Part shown: positions 42,938 to 53,804 of the stretch, piece after piece
Position numbering within the stretch: the first letter of the stretch is position 1
Layout of the letters: each line of letters begins with the position of its first letter
Assembly (NCBI RefSeq): GCF_036898095.1
Contig: NC_090751.1
Location: 75,411,067 to 75,475,066, forward strand
Direction of reading: 5' to 3'
DNA: 64,000 nucleotides
Origin: Palaemon carinicauda
Lineage: Eukaryota > Arthropoda > Malacostraca > Decapoda > Palaemonidae
The notes under the pieces: generated by a model
What the model was told of the DNA's origin: nothing
Database searches by the model: none
Seen by the model: only the letters and a program-made list of their open reading frames with translations
Translations under genes and position numbers: made by a program

Positions 42938-44945
42938 CTTCCCCCAATAACTCTTGTGGAAATAGAGTATTTGACAAGGGAGCGAATAGTAGCTCCAATT
43001 TCTGGTAAGGAGAAACTCCCGCCGAGAGAAAGGAACACATAGTAGCCCTCTTCTTAATTACTCCAGCTGTGAATAGAGCAGCTACCTCGTTAGAGCCATC
43101 CCTCACACCTTTGTCCATGCAGGACATCAAATGAATAAGGCCACTAGTATCCGTGCCTTTCATTTCGGAGACCCTCTTGCTTAAGGCTCCCAAACACCAG
43201 TCTAGATAATTTAGAACTTCAAAGGGCCTGAACAAACCCTTAAGCAAATGGTCAAACTCTGTCATTGACAACCATACCTTTGTTTTTCTTAAGGCCAGAC
43301 GACGAGAAGAATCCACCAAACTCGAGAAATCTCCCTGGGCAGAAGTAGGAAATCTCAAGCCCAGCACTTCACCAGTCTCGTACCAAACACTGGATTTAAA
43401 GGCCAATCTTGCGGGCGGAAAAGCAAAGGCAGTTTTGCCAATAGTTCTCTTTGAATCCATAACTTCAAGGCTCATTTAGAAGAGCGTGAGAGTACCATCT
43501 TAGTATAAATAAGCACTTTAGTTGCCTTGCCTAAGATAAATTCCGATGGAGGAAAACGAGGAGCCACAGGGGTAAAATGTTCAGGAAAAAGGTCTGTGAA
43601 AATGAACATCAATTTCCAATTATCAACAGAATGTTGATAATGTTTGTCTTCTTCCTCCTCAGAAACGGCTTCTAATGGTTCGTCCATGTCAGAATCCTCT
43701 TCAAGTTCATCTTCTGGCAGTGCAGCAGCTGCTGCAGCCCGAACCAAAGGATCAACATCTAAATGAGACCGCTTGCCATGATCAATAATTGTTTCTATTT
43801 GACGTCCACTAGATTTACAAATAAACTCGCCTTTAGTTTGGGGAACAGTCTCCAACTGGAGCGGAGAGGTCGAGGTTGACTGGTCTGTGACGCCATGGAT
43901 GGGTTGAAGCTCGACGTCAATGGTCAACTGCCGTGTGTCGTCACGTGGACTCCTAGCGTCCGCTTGCTGTTGAAAGGACTGACGCTCGGTGTCAGGATTC
44001 CACTGCCGAGTGTCACCGCGTAAACGCCTAGCGTCCGCTTGCTGTTGACGCCGACACTCTATGCCGTCAAGAGTAGACTGGTGGTCGTCCCGTGGACGCC
44101 TAGTGTCTACTTGCTGTTGACGCTGATGCTTCATCGCGTCATGAGTCGACTGCTGAGAGCCGTCACGGTAACGCCTTGCGTCCACTTGCCGACGCTCCTC
44201 GTCGCGTTCATAAGTCGATTGTTGTTTGGCAACAACTCTCTGACGTGACTCATCTAAATCAACCTGCTGTTAAACACTGCGAATGGGAGACTGCCTGGGC
44301 GATAACACTTCAGCACTGGAGACAAAAGGCCGCCTGTGCGACAACTAGTCTGACGTCTGACGCCCAACCGCAGGTTGATAAGACTGCATGAACGACGAGA
44401 GCTGTTGTTTAATGCCCAAAAGCATAGACCACTTAGGATCGTTAGTCTGTAATACATTCGACTCCTTTTCTAAAGGGATATCAATATCACTATCACCACG
44501 CTTTTCGGGTGACGGAAACCAGTCTGAAGGAAGCGGCAGAGCATGAATAGTAACATCAGCAACAGGCAAAAACTCTGAATCAGACTGTAACACATCGACA
44601 CGTACACCGTGGTCTGAGCTTTTCACAGGCATGCAAGCGTCAGGAGAATGGAAACGCTCAGGCGTATCACAAGTACTACAGCCTGGTCGTGCAGGTGATT
44701 CGTGACGCTGAATAACCGCGAGCAATCTTTTGAGCGGTCTGGACGCGTGACGCCAGGTTTCACTACCCGAACCTTCATCGGAGGACGGTGATAACATACC
44801 AACCACATCTTTCCTACGATGAGGGTGAACATGGTTTTCCCCAACATTTAATGCAAATATTGTGTGGGTCTATAGAACCTTTAGGGAGTCGAGTACAACA
44901 CCCTTCACTAACACACTTACGAATTATGGGGGAGGGGTCAGCCAT
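42732..44945 (-). pseudogene. DIRS family B gag
   Basis: Start ATG at 44945: MADPSPIIRKCVSEGCC followed by C-x-x-C (CIKCWGKPC), a zinc-binding head. A shift near 44815 joins 44806-44345 (acidic/Ser-rich, SPSSDEGSGSE) and, after a break, 44185-43472 with repeated DARRxRDDxRQST-type units, an acidic stretch (EEDSDMDEPLEAVSEEEED) and FTPVAPRFPPSEFILGKA. After another shift at about 43475, 247 residues (43475-42732) form the folded part (VWLSMTEFDHLLKGLF, LSAGVSPYQKLELLFAPLSN) and an Arg/Gly-rich end (RRRGTKTGRGR), as expected for an RNA-binding capsid protein. It overlaps the RT frame by about 200 bases. Confidence 0.75.
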
Positions 44946-45162
44946 ATTGAAAAGTTAAGAGAAAGACCGACAACATAAAACAAAGGTTAAATTAATAAAT
45001 ATAACCCCAAACAAAAAGATTTGAAGAATAAATTAAACAGAAAACAATTAAGCGATAGCCCAACCTCAAAAAACCTTGTACATCACAAAAAACCTCCAAA
45101 CAGAGTACAGTAATAAAGCGAGAGAGAATTTCCAATATGACAGGCAGCAATGGTGGCAGAAA

Positions 45163-45320
45163 AAGATCTGAAGCTTGTGGGTATAGTTCTACCTGTTGTA
45201 CCACGAGGGGGCTAGTGTACACCTGGCATATCTGCGATAAGCTGCGCAAGATTTTGAAATTTCTGCCGGGGCGTCAGGAGACTTTAGCCATTCTTATATA
45301 ACCAGAGGGTAAGTTTTACA
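45163..45320. repeat. Right inverted terminal repeat, DIRS family B
   Basis: AAGATCTGAAGCTTGTGGGT through ATATAACCAGAGGGTAAGTT is the inverted partner of 39138-39293. Confidence 0.92.
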
Positions 45321-46334
45321 TTTAAAATTGCATATTTTATGAACACTTTTGAGTAAATTAATCCACTTTTAAGTATATTTACAATATACAGTATATCAAA
45401 TGTACGCTGGCATCACAAATTCTGTTTGGTTGACTATGTTGATATGTCAGTTCCAAGTCGTTTAGTGAGGAAACCGAGCTATTTTCTTTTTATAACCCCT
45501 TCCCCCTTCCTCAACATATCTTGCTAATTATTGCTTTCCCAGAATTTAAATAACTACCTAATTACTGTGCAAGAAGAGAACTGCAGGATTGCATTATTTT
45601 GGAGTAAATGGGGAGCGTGGTGTTGTAAACAATTACCGTTTGCAGTTGAAATGGAGGTCAAATTACGTCATTCACTACAAGAAAACATATATCTTCTGTT
45701 CGGAATGAGAATCTGCAATACAGTAAAACTTTACCTCCCGCTGTATGGGACTGGAAAAGCAGCCGTCAAAGTAAAGTAAGACTGATAGCCAGCTTAGCCT
45801 ACCACCGTTGGGGTAATGGGTACATGTAGCTGTCGGCTAAAGGACAGTTTTCCAAGGCTTGGTTATATAGATGATTAGAAATAGTCTATGTATATCGGGT
45901 TAATGTCTAGGAGGGCCGCATGAAGATATCACTGATATTCAAATTATTTTTACTAGAATGTGTAGGAATGTATGTAAATAGTGGTATACGAGTGAGATAA
46001 TTTAGTGAAATTCACTAATAGTCGAAATATCGACAATCAAACTCACGCTACTCTTGTCTTCCTCCCAGATTTTTTCTAAGTCTGTTGTTATTGTTGACTG
46101 TGTCTTGTTTTTAGCTCAAATGAGCCCTGTAACTACTGTAACCCGCAGAAAAACTAGTTCACTAAGACGTCTTCACGTTTGGCCAATCACAGTGCGACAA
46201 TACATTTTCTTACGCATCACAATGCGACAATACATTTTCTTACCCAGCCATTTTATTTCGTTCTTAGACATGGAGGCCGTAGCAAGCACGTCATCTGATA
46301 TTGCACAAGAAATTGAAATTCCAGTTTCTTAAGT
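45321..46334. other. No recognisable feature
   Basis: AT-rich sequence of about 1 kb with only short unsupported frames, such as an 82-residue plus frame at 45531 without a recognisable domain. A 24-base direct repeat (GCGACAATACATTTTCTTAC) occurs at about 46195 and 46225. Confidence 0.6.
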
Positions 46335-47178
46335 TACGGTGAATTTGTTTTAGCCTATTCGGGGAATATCGAAAAACTTGTGGATTTGTGCCAGAGACAC
46401 AATTTAATTTTACAAAATAAAAATTGTCCACATTGTCACGAAGTGTGTAGGGTTTAATACAAGAAACATAGTTTTAGGTGTGATAAATCTTACATTACGA
46501 AAGGACGTAGATGTAAGCGTTGTTCATATAAAGTGTCCTTGTTTGTGGGTACCTGGTTTTCAAAAGGAACACTGGACATTGAAACTAATTTAAAATTTAT
46601 AGTTTTGTGGGTTCAAAACTGGTTTTGCTACGAAGTGGCCATTTCTGAATTAAAATTAAATAAAGGTACTGTATGTAATTGGTCTTCATTTTGCAGGGAA
46701 GTTGTAATCAATTGGGTATTTCGGCGCAGCAAGAAAATTGGCGGCAACAATTGTACAGTGGAAATTGAAGAGTCAAAATTCGGCAAACGGAAATATAACG
46801 TTGGCTGAGTAATAGACGGCCAGTGGGAATTTGGTGGTATTTGCCGCGAATCACGAGTTTTTTCTGGTCCCCGTGGAAACCTGGGATCGTGACACCCTGC
46901 TCTCACTGATTAAGGAGAGGATCGAGCCAGGCACAACCATAATTTCTGACTGTTAACCACAGCCTTCACTTTGTTGATCCCCAGACACAGGCCCATACCA
47001 ATACCGTGGAGAGGAAGTGGCGGGACGTGAAGAATTTAGTGCCGAAATTTGGTAGGAGGAAAAAACACTTCGTCGGGTACCTGGCCACTTCCTACTTCAA
47101 GTTGCATGTCAGGGAACCATCACAACGGCTTCACGTTTTCCTCAAAGCAGCAGCACATCTTTACCAACCAACAGTTTA
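46335..47178 (+). pseudogene. Merlin (ISXO2/IS1595-like) transposase relic
   Basis: Reading across frames gives, in order, LVDLCQRHNLILQNKNCPHC with a second Cys pair (GRRCKRC), VSLFVGTWFSKGTLDIETNL, TVCNWSSFCREVVINW, then the DDE domain: TVEIEESKFGKRKYNVG, IDGQWEFGGICRESR, FLVPVETWDRDTLLSLIKER, TTIISDC, NHSLHFVDPQTQAHTNTVER, KWRDVKNLVPKFGRRKKHFV, GYLATSYF and LHVFLKAAAHLYQPTV before a stop. This is the eukaryotic ISXO2-like domain of Merlin transposons. Lesions are several stops and shifts, a loss of roughly 50-60 bases between IISDC and NHSLH, and Glu in place of the first catalytic Asp (VEIEE for the usual VEIDE). It is a dead copy. Confidence 0.85.
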
Positions 47179-47264
47179 GGGTAAGCTTAATTAATTTATG
47201 GAGTATATTATAATGGTGATAGTATAACGATGTATACAGCAGTACCATCACTTTGGAATTGGTT

Positions 47265-47560
47265 TGATGGATGTGTTAGGTAGTGGCCGTAAGGGGGGCC
47301 GGAGCCCCCCCAGTAGGCCTAGGTAGGGGTACAGGGCCCCTAGGCTAGGTTAGGTGGGTGTCTTAGGTTCGGTGGTGCCCTGAAAATCACTGTGGCTTTA
47401 AGAGGGTCGCAGCCCACCCCACCCCCGGTAGGTCTAGATAAGGGCACAGGGGCCCCAGGGTAGGTTAGGTGGTTGTATTAGGTTCGGTAGTGCCCCGAAA
47501 AATCAATTTTCTCCTCCTCCCACCCAAAAACCCCGCTTCCCACTGGGGTCCCCCATAATT
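47265..47560. repeat. Imperfect ~120-bp tandem dimer, GC-rich
   Basis: Two related blocks, 47310-47390 and 47425-47505, share GTAGG(C/T)CTAG(G/A)TA, GGTTAGGTGG(G/T)TGT and TTAGGTTCGGT(G/A)GTGCCC. No coding frame. It could be the non-coding 3' part of the Merlin element or an unrelated dimeric repeat. Confidence 0.6.
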
Positions 47561-48466
47561 GTAGTAGTAGGTTCATGCTTACATTTTATGTGTAAGACTT
47601 AAGTCTTAGTTTCTTTTTCATTCATTTCCTAATGTTTCTGAGATGTGCAACAATAATCTGGTTGTTTTTTGCAGTTTTTCGTCGTTAATACTTGAAAAAC
47701 GGGTGCGGCCTTCCCCTGGACATTTAACGTATCGTAGTTTAACATGGTCCCAGCAATGACCCATTGACTTTGATTACAGGTTACGTTAGCTCTGTTAGCC
47801 TGACATGGCAGGTGGATTTCAGTAAAAGAAAACAAAAAGGAAACCTACCTGCTACAAGAGCAACAAGTATTGCCCCATTCACCATATTAATTCGTTAACC
47901 ACACCCTCCTTTCAAAGATAACTTCGTCCTTCTAAGTACAAGGCGCGTCACGGGAACTGTGATCACCAAAGGAAGAAATATACAATCAGGGACGACTTGT
48001 TAACAAGATCATGTGATGTGCTTAGACTGAGTCACCATTCACCAACAGCGACTCAGTGTTGCCATCAACAATTTTCAGTTCCCGGTAGCCAGAATCTTTG
48101 GCCAGAACCCTAAAAACCGCTAGATTTGGTCTTGGACCCGTTAGATTTACAGGATATTCTACAGAGCTTAAAAAATCAACACTAAGTTGTTTTGTGTGTG
48201 TGTGTGTGTGTGTGTGTGTATAAAATTGAATATAGTTCATACATCTGTATCTATATCCATATCTATCTATAAAAGCACACACATATAATACACATGAATA
48301 TTGCCCTTTAATGTTAAAAAAAGATGAGAATAAATCTTATATGGAACTCGATACCTTACGTACAGACAGATAAATTCAATGTTTACCTTTGTTATTAAAT
48401 ATGGCTCCTCCTACCCACCACCCTCTTCGTGAACTACTACAGCTGCTTGCGATGTTCCCTCACTGG
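47561..48466. other. No recognisable gene; (GT)n at 48192-48219
   Basis: Mixed AT-rich sequence with a 14-unit GT microsatellite. A 68-residue minus frame at 47629-47835 has no recognisable domain. Confidence 0.6.
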
Positions 48467-48474
48467 AAGTGATG

Positions 48475-49122
48475 GGTGCTATTATAGTATGCTATCTACC
48501 GCCGATTTTGCTATCTACCACCCCTTTCTGAAATTTTGGAATTGGTTTATTATTTTGTTTATGAGAGCCCAAATTAACACTACTTTACAATTTGCTGGGA
48601 AATCACCTAATACTGTCACTGATTGGTTTAATGTGTCTGGAAGTGTGTAATGTGGTGGTTTCAATTGGAAAGTTCTGAGGAAAGGCGACGATGTATTTCC
48701 TGCTTTCTTGAATGATGTAAGATATGTTTACAAGCAGTAGTAGAATACATTTTTGATTGAATTGTTTTCATATATTATTTTCTTTCAGTTTTGTAATATT
48801 TGATTTTTCATTTGAATAACTTGTAACATAGTTGTATGATGAGCTTTGAATAATTTGTAATAAAAGCTTCCCTACAAACTACTTATAATTATGCACCCAT
48901 GTTGTCCTGCCAATAAATATTATTAAACTATCATTAAAGTCCACTGAGGATAACATACTGGTAGTAAGTAATCTGTTTGATAATCCTCATTAAAAACAGG
49001 AGGATTAACATTGACGGTAGATAACATACTTTGTGGTAGATACCATACTATAGTAGAAATTCGGCGGTAGATAGCATACTATAATAGAAATTCGACGGTA
49101 GATAGCATACTATAATAGCACC
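48475..49122 (+). mobile_element. Merlin-like MITE with 8-bp TSD
   Basis: A 648-bp element flanked by AAGTGATG on both sides (48467-48474 and 49123-49130). The terminal inverted repeats start GGTGCTATTATAGTATGCTA and extend for about 27-30 bp. The right side has three subterminal copies of the GGTAGATAGCATACTATA block. An internal plus-strand fragment (48530-48650) reads FWNWFIILFMRAQ...NTVTDWFNVSGSV, similar to the TVTDW segment upstream of the Merlin DDE domain. TSD length and this fragment both favour Merlin; a hAT origin (also 8 bp) cannot be excluded. Confidence 0.75.
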
Positions 49123-49130
49123 AAGTGATG

Positions 49131-49800
49131 TATGTCTGTTTCGTTCCATTCATATTCAAAACATCAGGTGGTACTTCATAATTAAAGCAGGGTTTTGCAT
49201 GTCTTTTTAGCCCCGAGTGGATTCCAAGAATAGCATTCATCATTTTCGTCTGCATTCTATCTCTTATCTTATTTTTCACAAGATTCATCTAGCTAAAAAT
49301 TCTTTCAACCTCTGTATTTGAATGAGGATACAAAATATTCTTGAAGATAGTACTACACTTAATCGATGTAATTGATGGCATTTTGCTATCAGTAAGGCAT
49401 GACTTGCATATATCGTTTAAGTGATCGCAAGTTGACACAGAAGTGTGCTTCTGCTATAAAACAATGCCATATGCCGTTCTGAAATCTGAACTTCACTTGA
49501 TTTTCTTAAAGGCTGAAATGATATTGTAAACAGTCTTGCAGTGGATGAAGCGGCATTTGACAGTGTTCTTTTTTCCCCTTGAGCTTTCAAGTCACACAAG
49601 ACACAAAAACGCACTGACAATATTTACAATCAGGCACACTTTCATCACTTCCCTTTTTTTTTATACAATTAACCAATGTTTTAAACCTTCATCTTGAATC
49701 CACTCCCTTCGAAATTTTTGTGTATATTGAGTCTCAGGCATTTTGAATTTAGATTCAATATACCTGTAGCCTATAGTAGCCGCGATAGTAAACCTTGACC
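49131..49800 (-). pseudogene. hAT transposase C-terminal relic
   Basis: The minus-strand frame at 49288-49079 reads MNLVKNKIRDRMQTKMMNAI preceded, across a stop, by a TEVERIFS-like block. This is the C-terminal dimerisation motif of hAT transposases (VERxFS...K...R.R). Upstream pieces (ISERHMALFY, STCDHLNDICKSC, STIFKNILY) continue the same domain through frame changes up to about 49760. The MITE inserted at its 3' end. There is no catalytic core and it is non-functional. Confidence 0.7.
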
Positions 49801-50225
49801 TACATTGACTGGTTTGCGTGGGTCCGATTACGATTAGTCCTTTAAAAAACGGTCAGCGCTGGTTGGCAGGCATAAAACAAACTTCAGTAGGAATTAGGAA
49901 TCATGAGTGATACCTGTATGGTATGTTAGTGTGTAACTTTGTAGCAACTGGTACTTGGAAATACAAGAATCAAGATTCAAAAATTCTGCTGCAATTTGAT
50001 TTTTGTGAATTGGATTGGAATAACAATTAATGAGAACATGTTTTAGGGAAAAAATCCAGAAAACCGCTAAAACTTTTCATACAAAGCTAAAATTTCCCGC
50101 TAGCTAGCTCATTTTCTTCCCGCCAGATTGAAGCAAAAAGATCCAGATCTAGCGGGAAAACTGCTAAAATGGCAACACTAATTTTGTCGCGTTGCAAACT
50201 AGCAGTGGTCCCCTGTTCAGTATTA
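49801..50225. other. No recognisable feature
   Basis: About 400 bases without a supported frame, including a GCTAGCTAGC-containing AT-rich stretch near 50100. Confidence 0.5.
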
Positions 50226-50440
50226 AGCGTTCACAATAGTTCTTGTTGTTGGGCGGAGGGATTCGCCTTTCTATCGGCACCTCCTTGGTTTTCTTCTTTA
50301 TTCTAATTCTTTAATTTTCTTCTCTCTTTTTTTCCACATTTGATAGATATATTCTTTTCTTCTCTCTATCCCTTCTTTCTTGAACAGCACGTTTCCTATT
50401 ATCTTCCTCTTTTCTTCTTCATACGGCTGTTGCAATTCCA

Positions 50441-52175
50441 CTATTTTTCTTCTTTCGTCGCTGAGGTCTGACACTCAAGAATAAAGTGGGCGAGGTCTTC
50501 ATTAACTGCCCCACATAGTTTGCATTCTACCCTACCTCCTGCTTCATGTCTTTTCTTATCGTTTAATTTCAAACAGTTGGCCCTAGCTCTATACATAATA
50601 ACAGAATTAGGTTTGTTATCATAAAACATTTCTTCTCCTAGTTGCCCTTTTTCTCGTTCGTATATTTCTAAACTATTTTTCTCTTTTATCTCATCCCTCC
50701 ACTTTTTGCTACTGCTGCATATGATGGTGCTCCCAAAATTTTTCTTCCTACCCCGTTTTCAATCTGCTGTAATCGTTTCTGTTATGTTCATTACTGCCGT
50801 GCCATACAATATCCCGGGTAAGGCTACATTTTTCCAATATGTTTTTCCTATCAGTATTTTGTGGCAGCTTTTCGCAATAATTGAGTAGGTTAGGTTAGCT
50901 AGCTTCTCTGCCTTTTCCATCATTTTCTTCTTTTGTTTTTTAAACATATTTCTTTTCCCTTCTATCTCTATTCCTAAGTATTTTATGCTATCTGTTACTT
51001 TAATTCCCTCTATTTCTTCAGGTTTTTCTTTCATATTATATATGATTATATGACTCTTATTTTTGTTTATTTCTAGCCCACATTCTCTACATATTTCTAC
51101 TAGTATTTTTATGTTTGCTTCTGCATCTACTATATTTTTTGCTACAATTAGACCGTCATCTGCAATGAACAATGCCCTTATCTTTATTATTTCGTTTTCA
51201 ATGCCTTATCCTTTTTTTTTCTAATTCATTTATTATTTTATATGTAATTAGTTTAAATAGGGTAGTTGACCCCGTACATCCCTGTTTTATTCCACTCGTT
51301 ACTGTGGCTGCGGGGGCATAAAACAATTAGAATAGCGCCAACGTTATCCCTGCGTGTCGTAAGAGGCGACTAAAAGGGACGGGACGAGGGGGCTGGGAAC
51401 CTTCTCTCCTGAATTGAAATTCCTGTGAGACATCATCAAAGAGATGGAGCTGGGGGGAGAGTGACTGCTTCCCGCACTCTAGTTTCGAGTAGCCCCTTTT
51501 TTGTTTTTGTCCCCTTTTTTGTTTTTGTTTTGTTTCTTGTTGATGTCGGCTACCCCCCAAAAATTGGGGGAAGTGCCTTTGGTATATGTATGTATGTATG
51601 TATGTTACTTCAAATTCTTTATCTAATTCATATCCTATGTTTATTTTGGTTTTGTCTCCTTCATAGATTTCTTCCAATATATCTATTACATTTGGGTGTA
51701 TTCTATATTCTTTCATAATTTCTATTATTTTTTCCCTCTTTATTGAGTCATATGCTTTCTTGAAATCTATTGAAATTACTATTAAACTGTCCTTCCTTTT
51801 GTAGCTTTCTTCTACACAGTATTGTAAAATAAATATGTTATCTTCTACTCTTCCTCCTTTTGTGAACCCGGCTTGCGTTTCTTTCATCTCCATATTTCTC
51901 TCAAGGTGTTCTTCTATTTCATCTTTCATGAGGGCCATAAATATTTTGTATGAGGCATTTGTAAGGGCAATTGGTCTTAGATCTTTTACTGTGGGTTTCT
52001 TTACCCTTTTTATCATTTTCGTTTTAGACTTTTTCCACTTTTCGGGTTTGTTCTTCTCCTCCGTTTCATTTTGAAGGCACTTTGTAATAATTTCCAAGCA
52101 TTTGCTGTCATTAGCTATAGTTTTATATAATTCTGGTTTCAGTTCATCTGGACCTGCTGCCTTTTTATTTTTCAT
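50441..52175 (-). pseudogene. LINE A reverse transcriptase, interrupted
   Basis: The RT begins MKNKKAAGPDELKPELYKTI and contains LRPIALTNASYKIFMALM, AGFTKGGRVEDNIFILQY and VISIDFKKAYDSIKR (first catalytic Asp region). It breaks at 51608 by the inserted SINE. Beyond the insert it resumes SGIKQGCTGSTTLFKLITY, then after a stop FIADDGLIVAKN (catalytic DD box), LEINKNKSHIIIYN and YLGIEIEGKRN. The C-terminus at 50629-50441 has a zinc motif CKLCGAVNEDLAHFILEC. The domain set is that of a LINE; the clade is not assigned. Inactive because of the insertion, a stop after KKRIRH and the internal deletion. Confidence 0.85.
51303..51603 (+). mobile_element. SINE-like insertion with 5-bp TSD
   Basis: A 301-bp insert flanked by GTTAC (51298-51302 and 51604-51608), splitting the RT frame between EVT and SGIKQGC. 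It contains TGTCGTAAGAGGCGACTAAA, a TTTCGAGTAGCC stretch that resembles a Pol III B box, an imperfect TACCCCCCAAAAATTGGGGG hairpin and a 3' (TATG)n tail, all typical of SINEs. No frame. The tRNA relationship is a guess; no A box is convincing. Confidence 0.75.
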
Positions 52176-52189
52176 TTTTCTTCAGTTCA

Positions 52190-52368
52190 GTTCAGTTGTT
52201 GGGCGGAGGGATTCGCCTTTCCATTGGCACCTCCTTGGTTTTCTTCTTTATTCTAATTCTTTTATTTTCTTCTCTTTTTTTCCACATTTGATACATATAT
52301 TCTTTTCTTTTCTCTATTCCTTTTTTCTTACACAGCACGTTTCCTATTATCTTCTTCTTTTCTTCTTC
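52190..52368 (-). mobile_element. LINE fragment B, 3' end (segment 1)
   Basis: Starts with a (TTCAG)n tail at about 52190-52200 and then matches fragment A 50226-50415 (TTGTTGGGCGGAGGGATTCG). It is interrupted at 52369-52373 (ATACG) by the first LTR. The fragment continues at 53181-53804 and 61484-61664. Confidence 0.85.
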
Positions 52369-52373
52369 ATACG

Positions 52374-53175
52374 TGTCGGGAATTTCGAACTGATCAATCG
52401 AAATTCTCGCCATTTAACTCCACCTACGTTGCGTCAAATTGGAGGAGGGTTGAGAGAACTCGCGGGCGAATGAATGTGGTTCAAGACGAGAATGTTTTAG
52501 AACCAAAAGAGCAACCGCCTGGTAGGAGAGGCGCTGAGGCTAAAGATATCGACCATTTATAATTTAGGATTAAGAAATATAATGTCATTTTATTGTAACA
52601 TGATGAAAAAATCCAATCTAGAAATTTAGGTTCAGGAAAAAATGCGGGAAAAAGGTGACGTCGGGGGGTGCAGAGATCAGTTCTGCCTCTTTGATCCGAC
52701 GTCCCCAACAACAATCCTTAATTGTTCTCTCTCCCCCCCCCCCTATTGTACTCAGGTCGGTTTCCATGTAGGTTTTGCTAGAGTTGTGCAAAATTTGTAT
52801 CTATAAATATTTAATTGATCCTTGTGCCAGGGGATCAGTGTTGTCTTGTAAAATACATAAAAAGGTCTCGGTATGGCGTTTATCGAGGTAACTTACTAAA
52901 AGTTTAATTAATTTTGCTTAATTTTGAGTCCGGTGCGGACTTAGTTTTTTTCAGTAACGCATGTGGTCATTAAGTCAAGTGTCTCTTTGTATGTCGAGTA
53001 AAGGTTTATTTTTTGTATTTCTCTCGTATTAGATGATTATTTTTATAATAAATTTGTTAAAATGTAGCCGTATTCTACTTAATTCCTGAATGGTTTTGAG
53101 AGGCTAGCATCTTCAAGGCCTTGTGATCCGCCCAGTACATCGGGCAATTTAGTAAACCGGTGAAATTTCGCCACA
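52374..53175. mobile_element. Solo LTR 1 (802 bp) with TSD ATACG
   Basis: Begins TGTCGGGAATTTC and ends TTTCGCCACA, with the direct flanking repeat ATACG on both sides (52369-52373, 53176-53180). Without it the LINE sequence is continuous (TTCATACG + GCTGTTG, as at 50417). TG...CA ends and a 5-bp TSD are the signature of an LTR retrotransposon. Bases 53038-53150 include an AATAAA-like AT-rich stretch followed by GTAGCCGTATTCTACTTAAT. Internal coding sequence is absent, so the element has been reduced to one LTR by recombination. The Gypsy or BEL/Pao family cannot be told from the LTR. Confidence 0.88.
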
Positions 53176-53180
53176 ATACG

Positions 53181-53804
53181 GCTGTTGTAATTCCACTATT
53201 TTTCTTCTCTCGTTGCTGATGTCAAGAATGAAATAGGCGAGGTCTTCAATAGCTGCCCCACATAGCTTGCATTCTACCCTACCTCCTACTTCATGTCTTC
53301 CTATCATTTAATTTCAAACAGTTGGCCCTAGCTCTATACATAATAATAGAATCAGGTTTGTTATCATTAAACATTTCTTCTCCTATTTGACCTCTTTCTT
53401 GTTTGTATATTTCTAATCTACTTTTCTCTTTTATCTCATCCCTCCACTTTTTACCAACTACTTCTCTAATATTGGCCTTGAGCTCTTCTCTTCCCATTCT
53501 CTTAAAGGTTCTATTGTTCATTTCCATATATTTCATCCATTTCCTAGTCTCTTTCATCCACCTGTTATTTTCATTTTCTTTCATTTCTTCCAGAATTTTC
53601 TTCAGCAAATCATTTCTCCTCTCCTCTATCCCTTTCACAAACTTTAACCTTCTTCCTGCTATCCTAGTCTTCATTTCGGACATTCCTACTCCTCCCTGTA
53701 GTATTGCTACTGCTGCAAATGGTGGTGCTCCCAAAGTTTTTCTTCCTACTCCGTTTTCAATCAGCTGCCATCTTTTTATTTCACTGTCTGTTTATGTTCA
53801 TTAC
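53181..53804 (-). pseudogene. LINE fragment B, RT C-terminal region (segment 2)
   Basis: Matches fragment A 50418-50790 but includes about 260 bases lost there. The minus-strand frame 53734-53291 (147 residues) reads MGAPPFAAVAILQGGVGMSE, then charged residues (RWMKETRKWMKYMEMNN, EELKANIREVVGKKW), KQERGQIGEEMF and MYRARANCLKLN, ahead of the zinc tail. This is the region between the RT and the terminal CCHC. It is interrupted at 53800-53804 (ATTAC) by LTR 2. Confidence 0.8.

Larger units (their letters stand above)
39138..45320 (-). mobile_element. DIRS-like family B element, near complete
   Basis: A 6.2 kb tyrosine-recombinase retrotransposon with inverted terminal repeats at both ends and an internal complementary region beside the left one. 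Coding on the minus strand runs gag, RT/RNase H, YR. It abuts unit Q with only about 10 bases (AAATCTTTTA) between. All major domains and most catalytic residues are present, but each frame has at least one stop or shift. Confidence 0.9.
50226..52185 (-). mobile_element. LINE fragment A (5'-truncated, SINE inserted)
   Basis: A minus-strand non-LTR retrotransposon fragment running from inside the RT (52185) to its 3' end (about 50226). Compared with fragment B it lacks about 260 bases near 50700-50720. It is interrupted by a SINE-like insert at 51303-51603. At 52185 its truncated end meets the 3' tail of fragment B, in the same orientation. Confidence 0.8.

Noticed and set aside
45531..45779. 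An 82-residue plus-strand frame as a host gene
   Set aside because: No domain, no splice pattern and no neighbouring exons; within chance expectation.
46054..46808. A domesticated host gene from the Merlin transposase
   Set aside because: Multiple stops, shifts and a deletion in the catalytic domain; nothing suggests selection to keep it.
51340..51400. An rRNA fragment (GTTATCCCTGCG... resembles large-subunit rRNA)
   Set aside because: The resemblance is limited to a few bases; the 301-bp insert with TSD and (TATG)n tail fits a SINE better.
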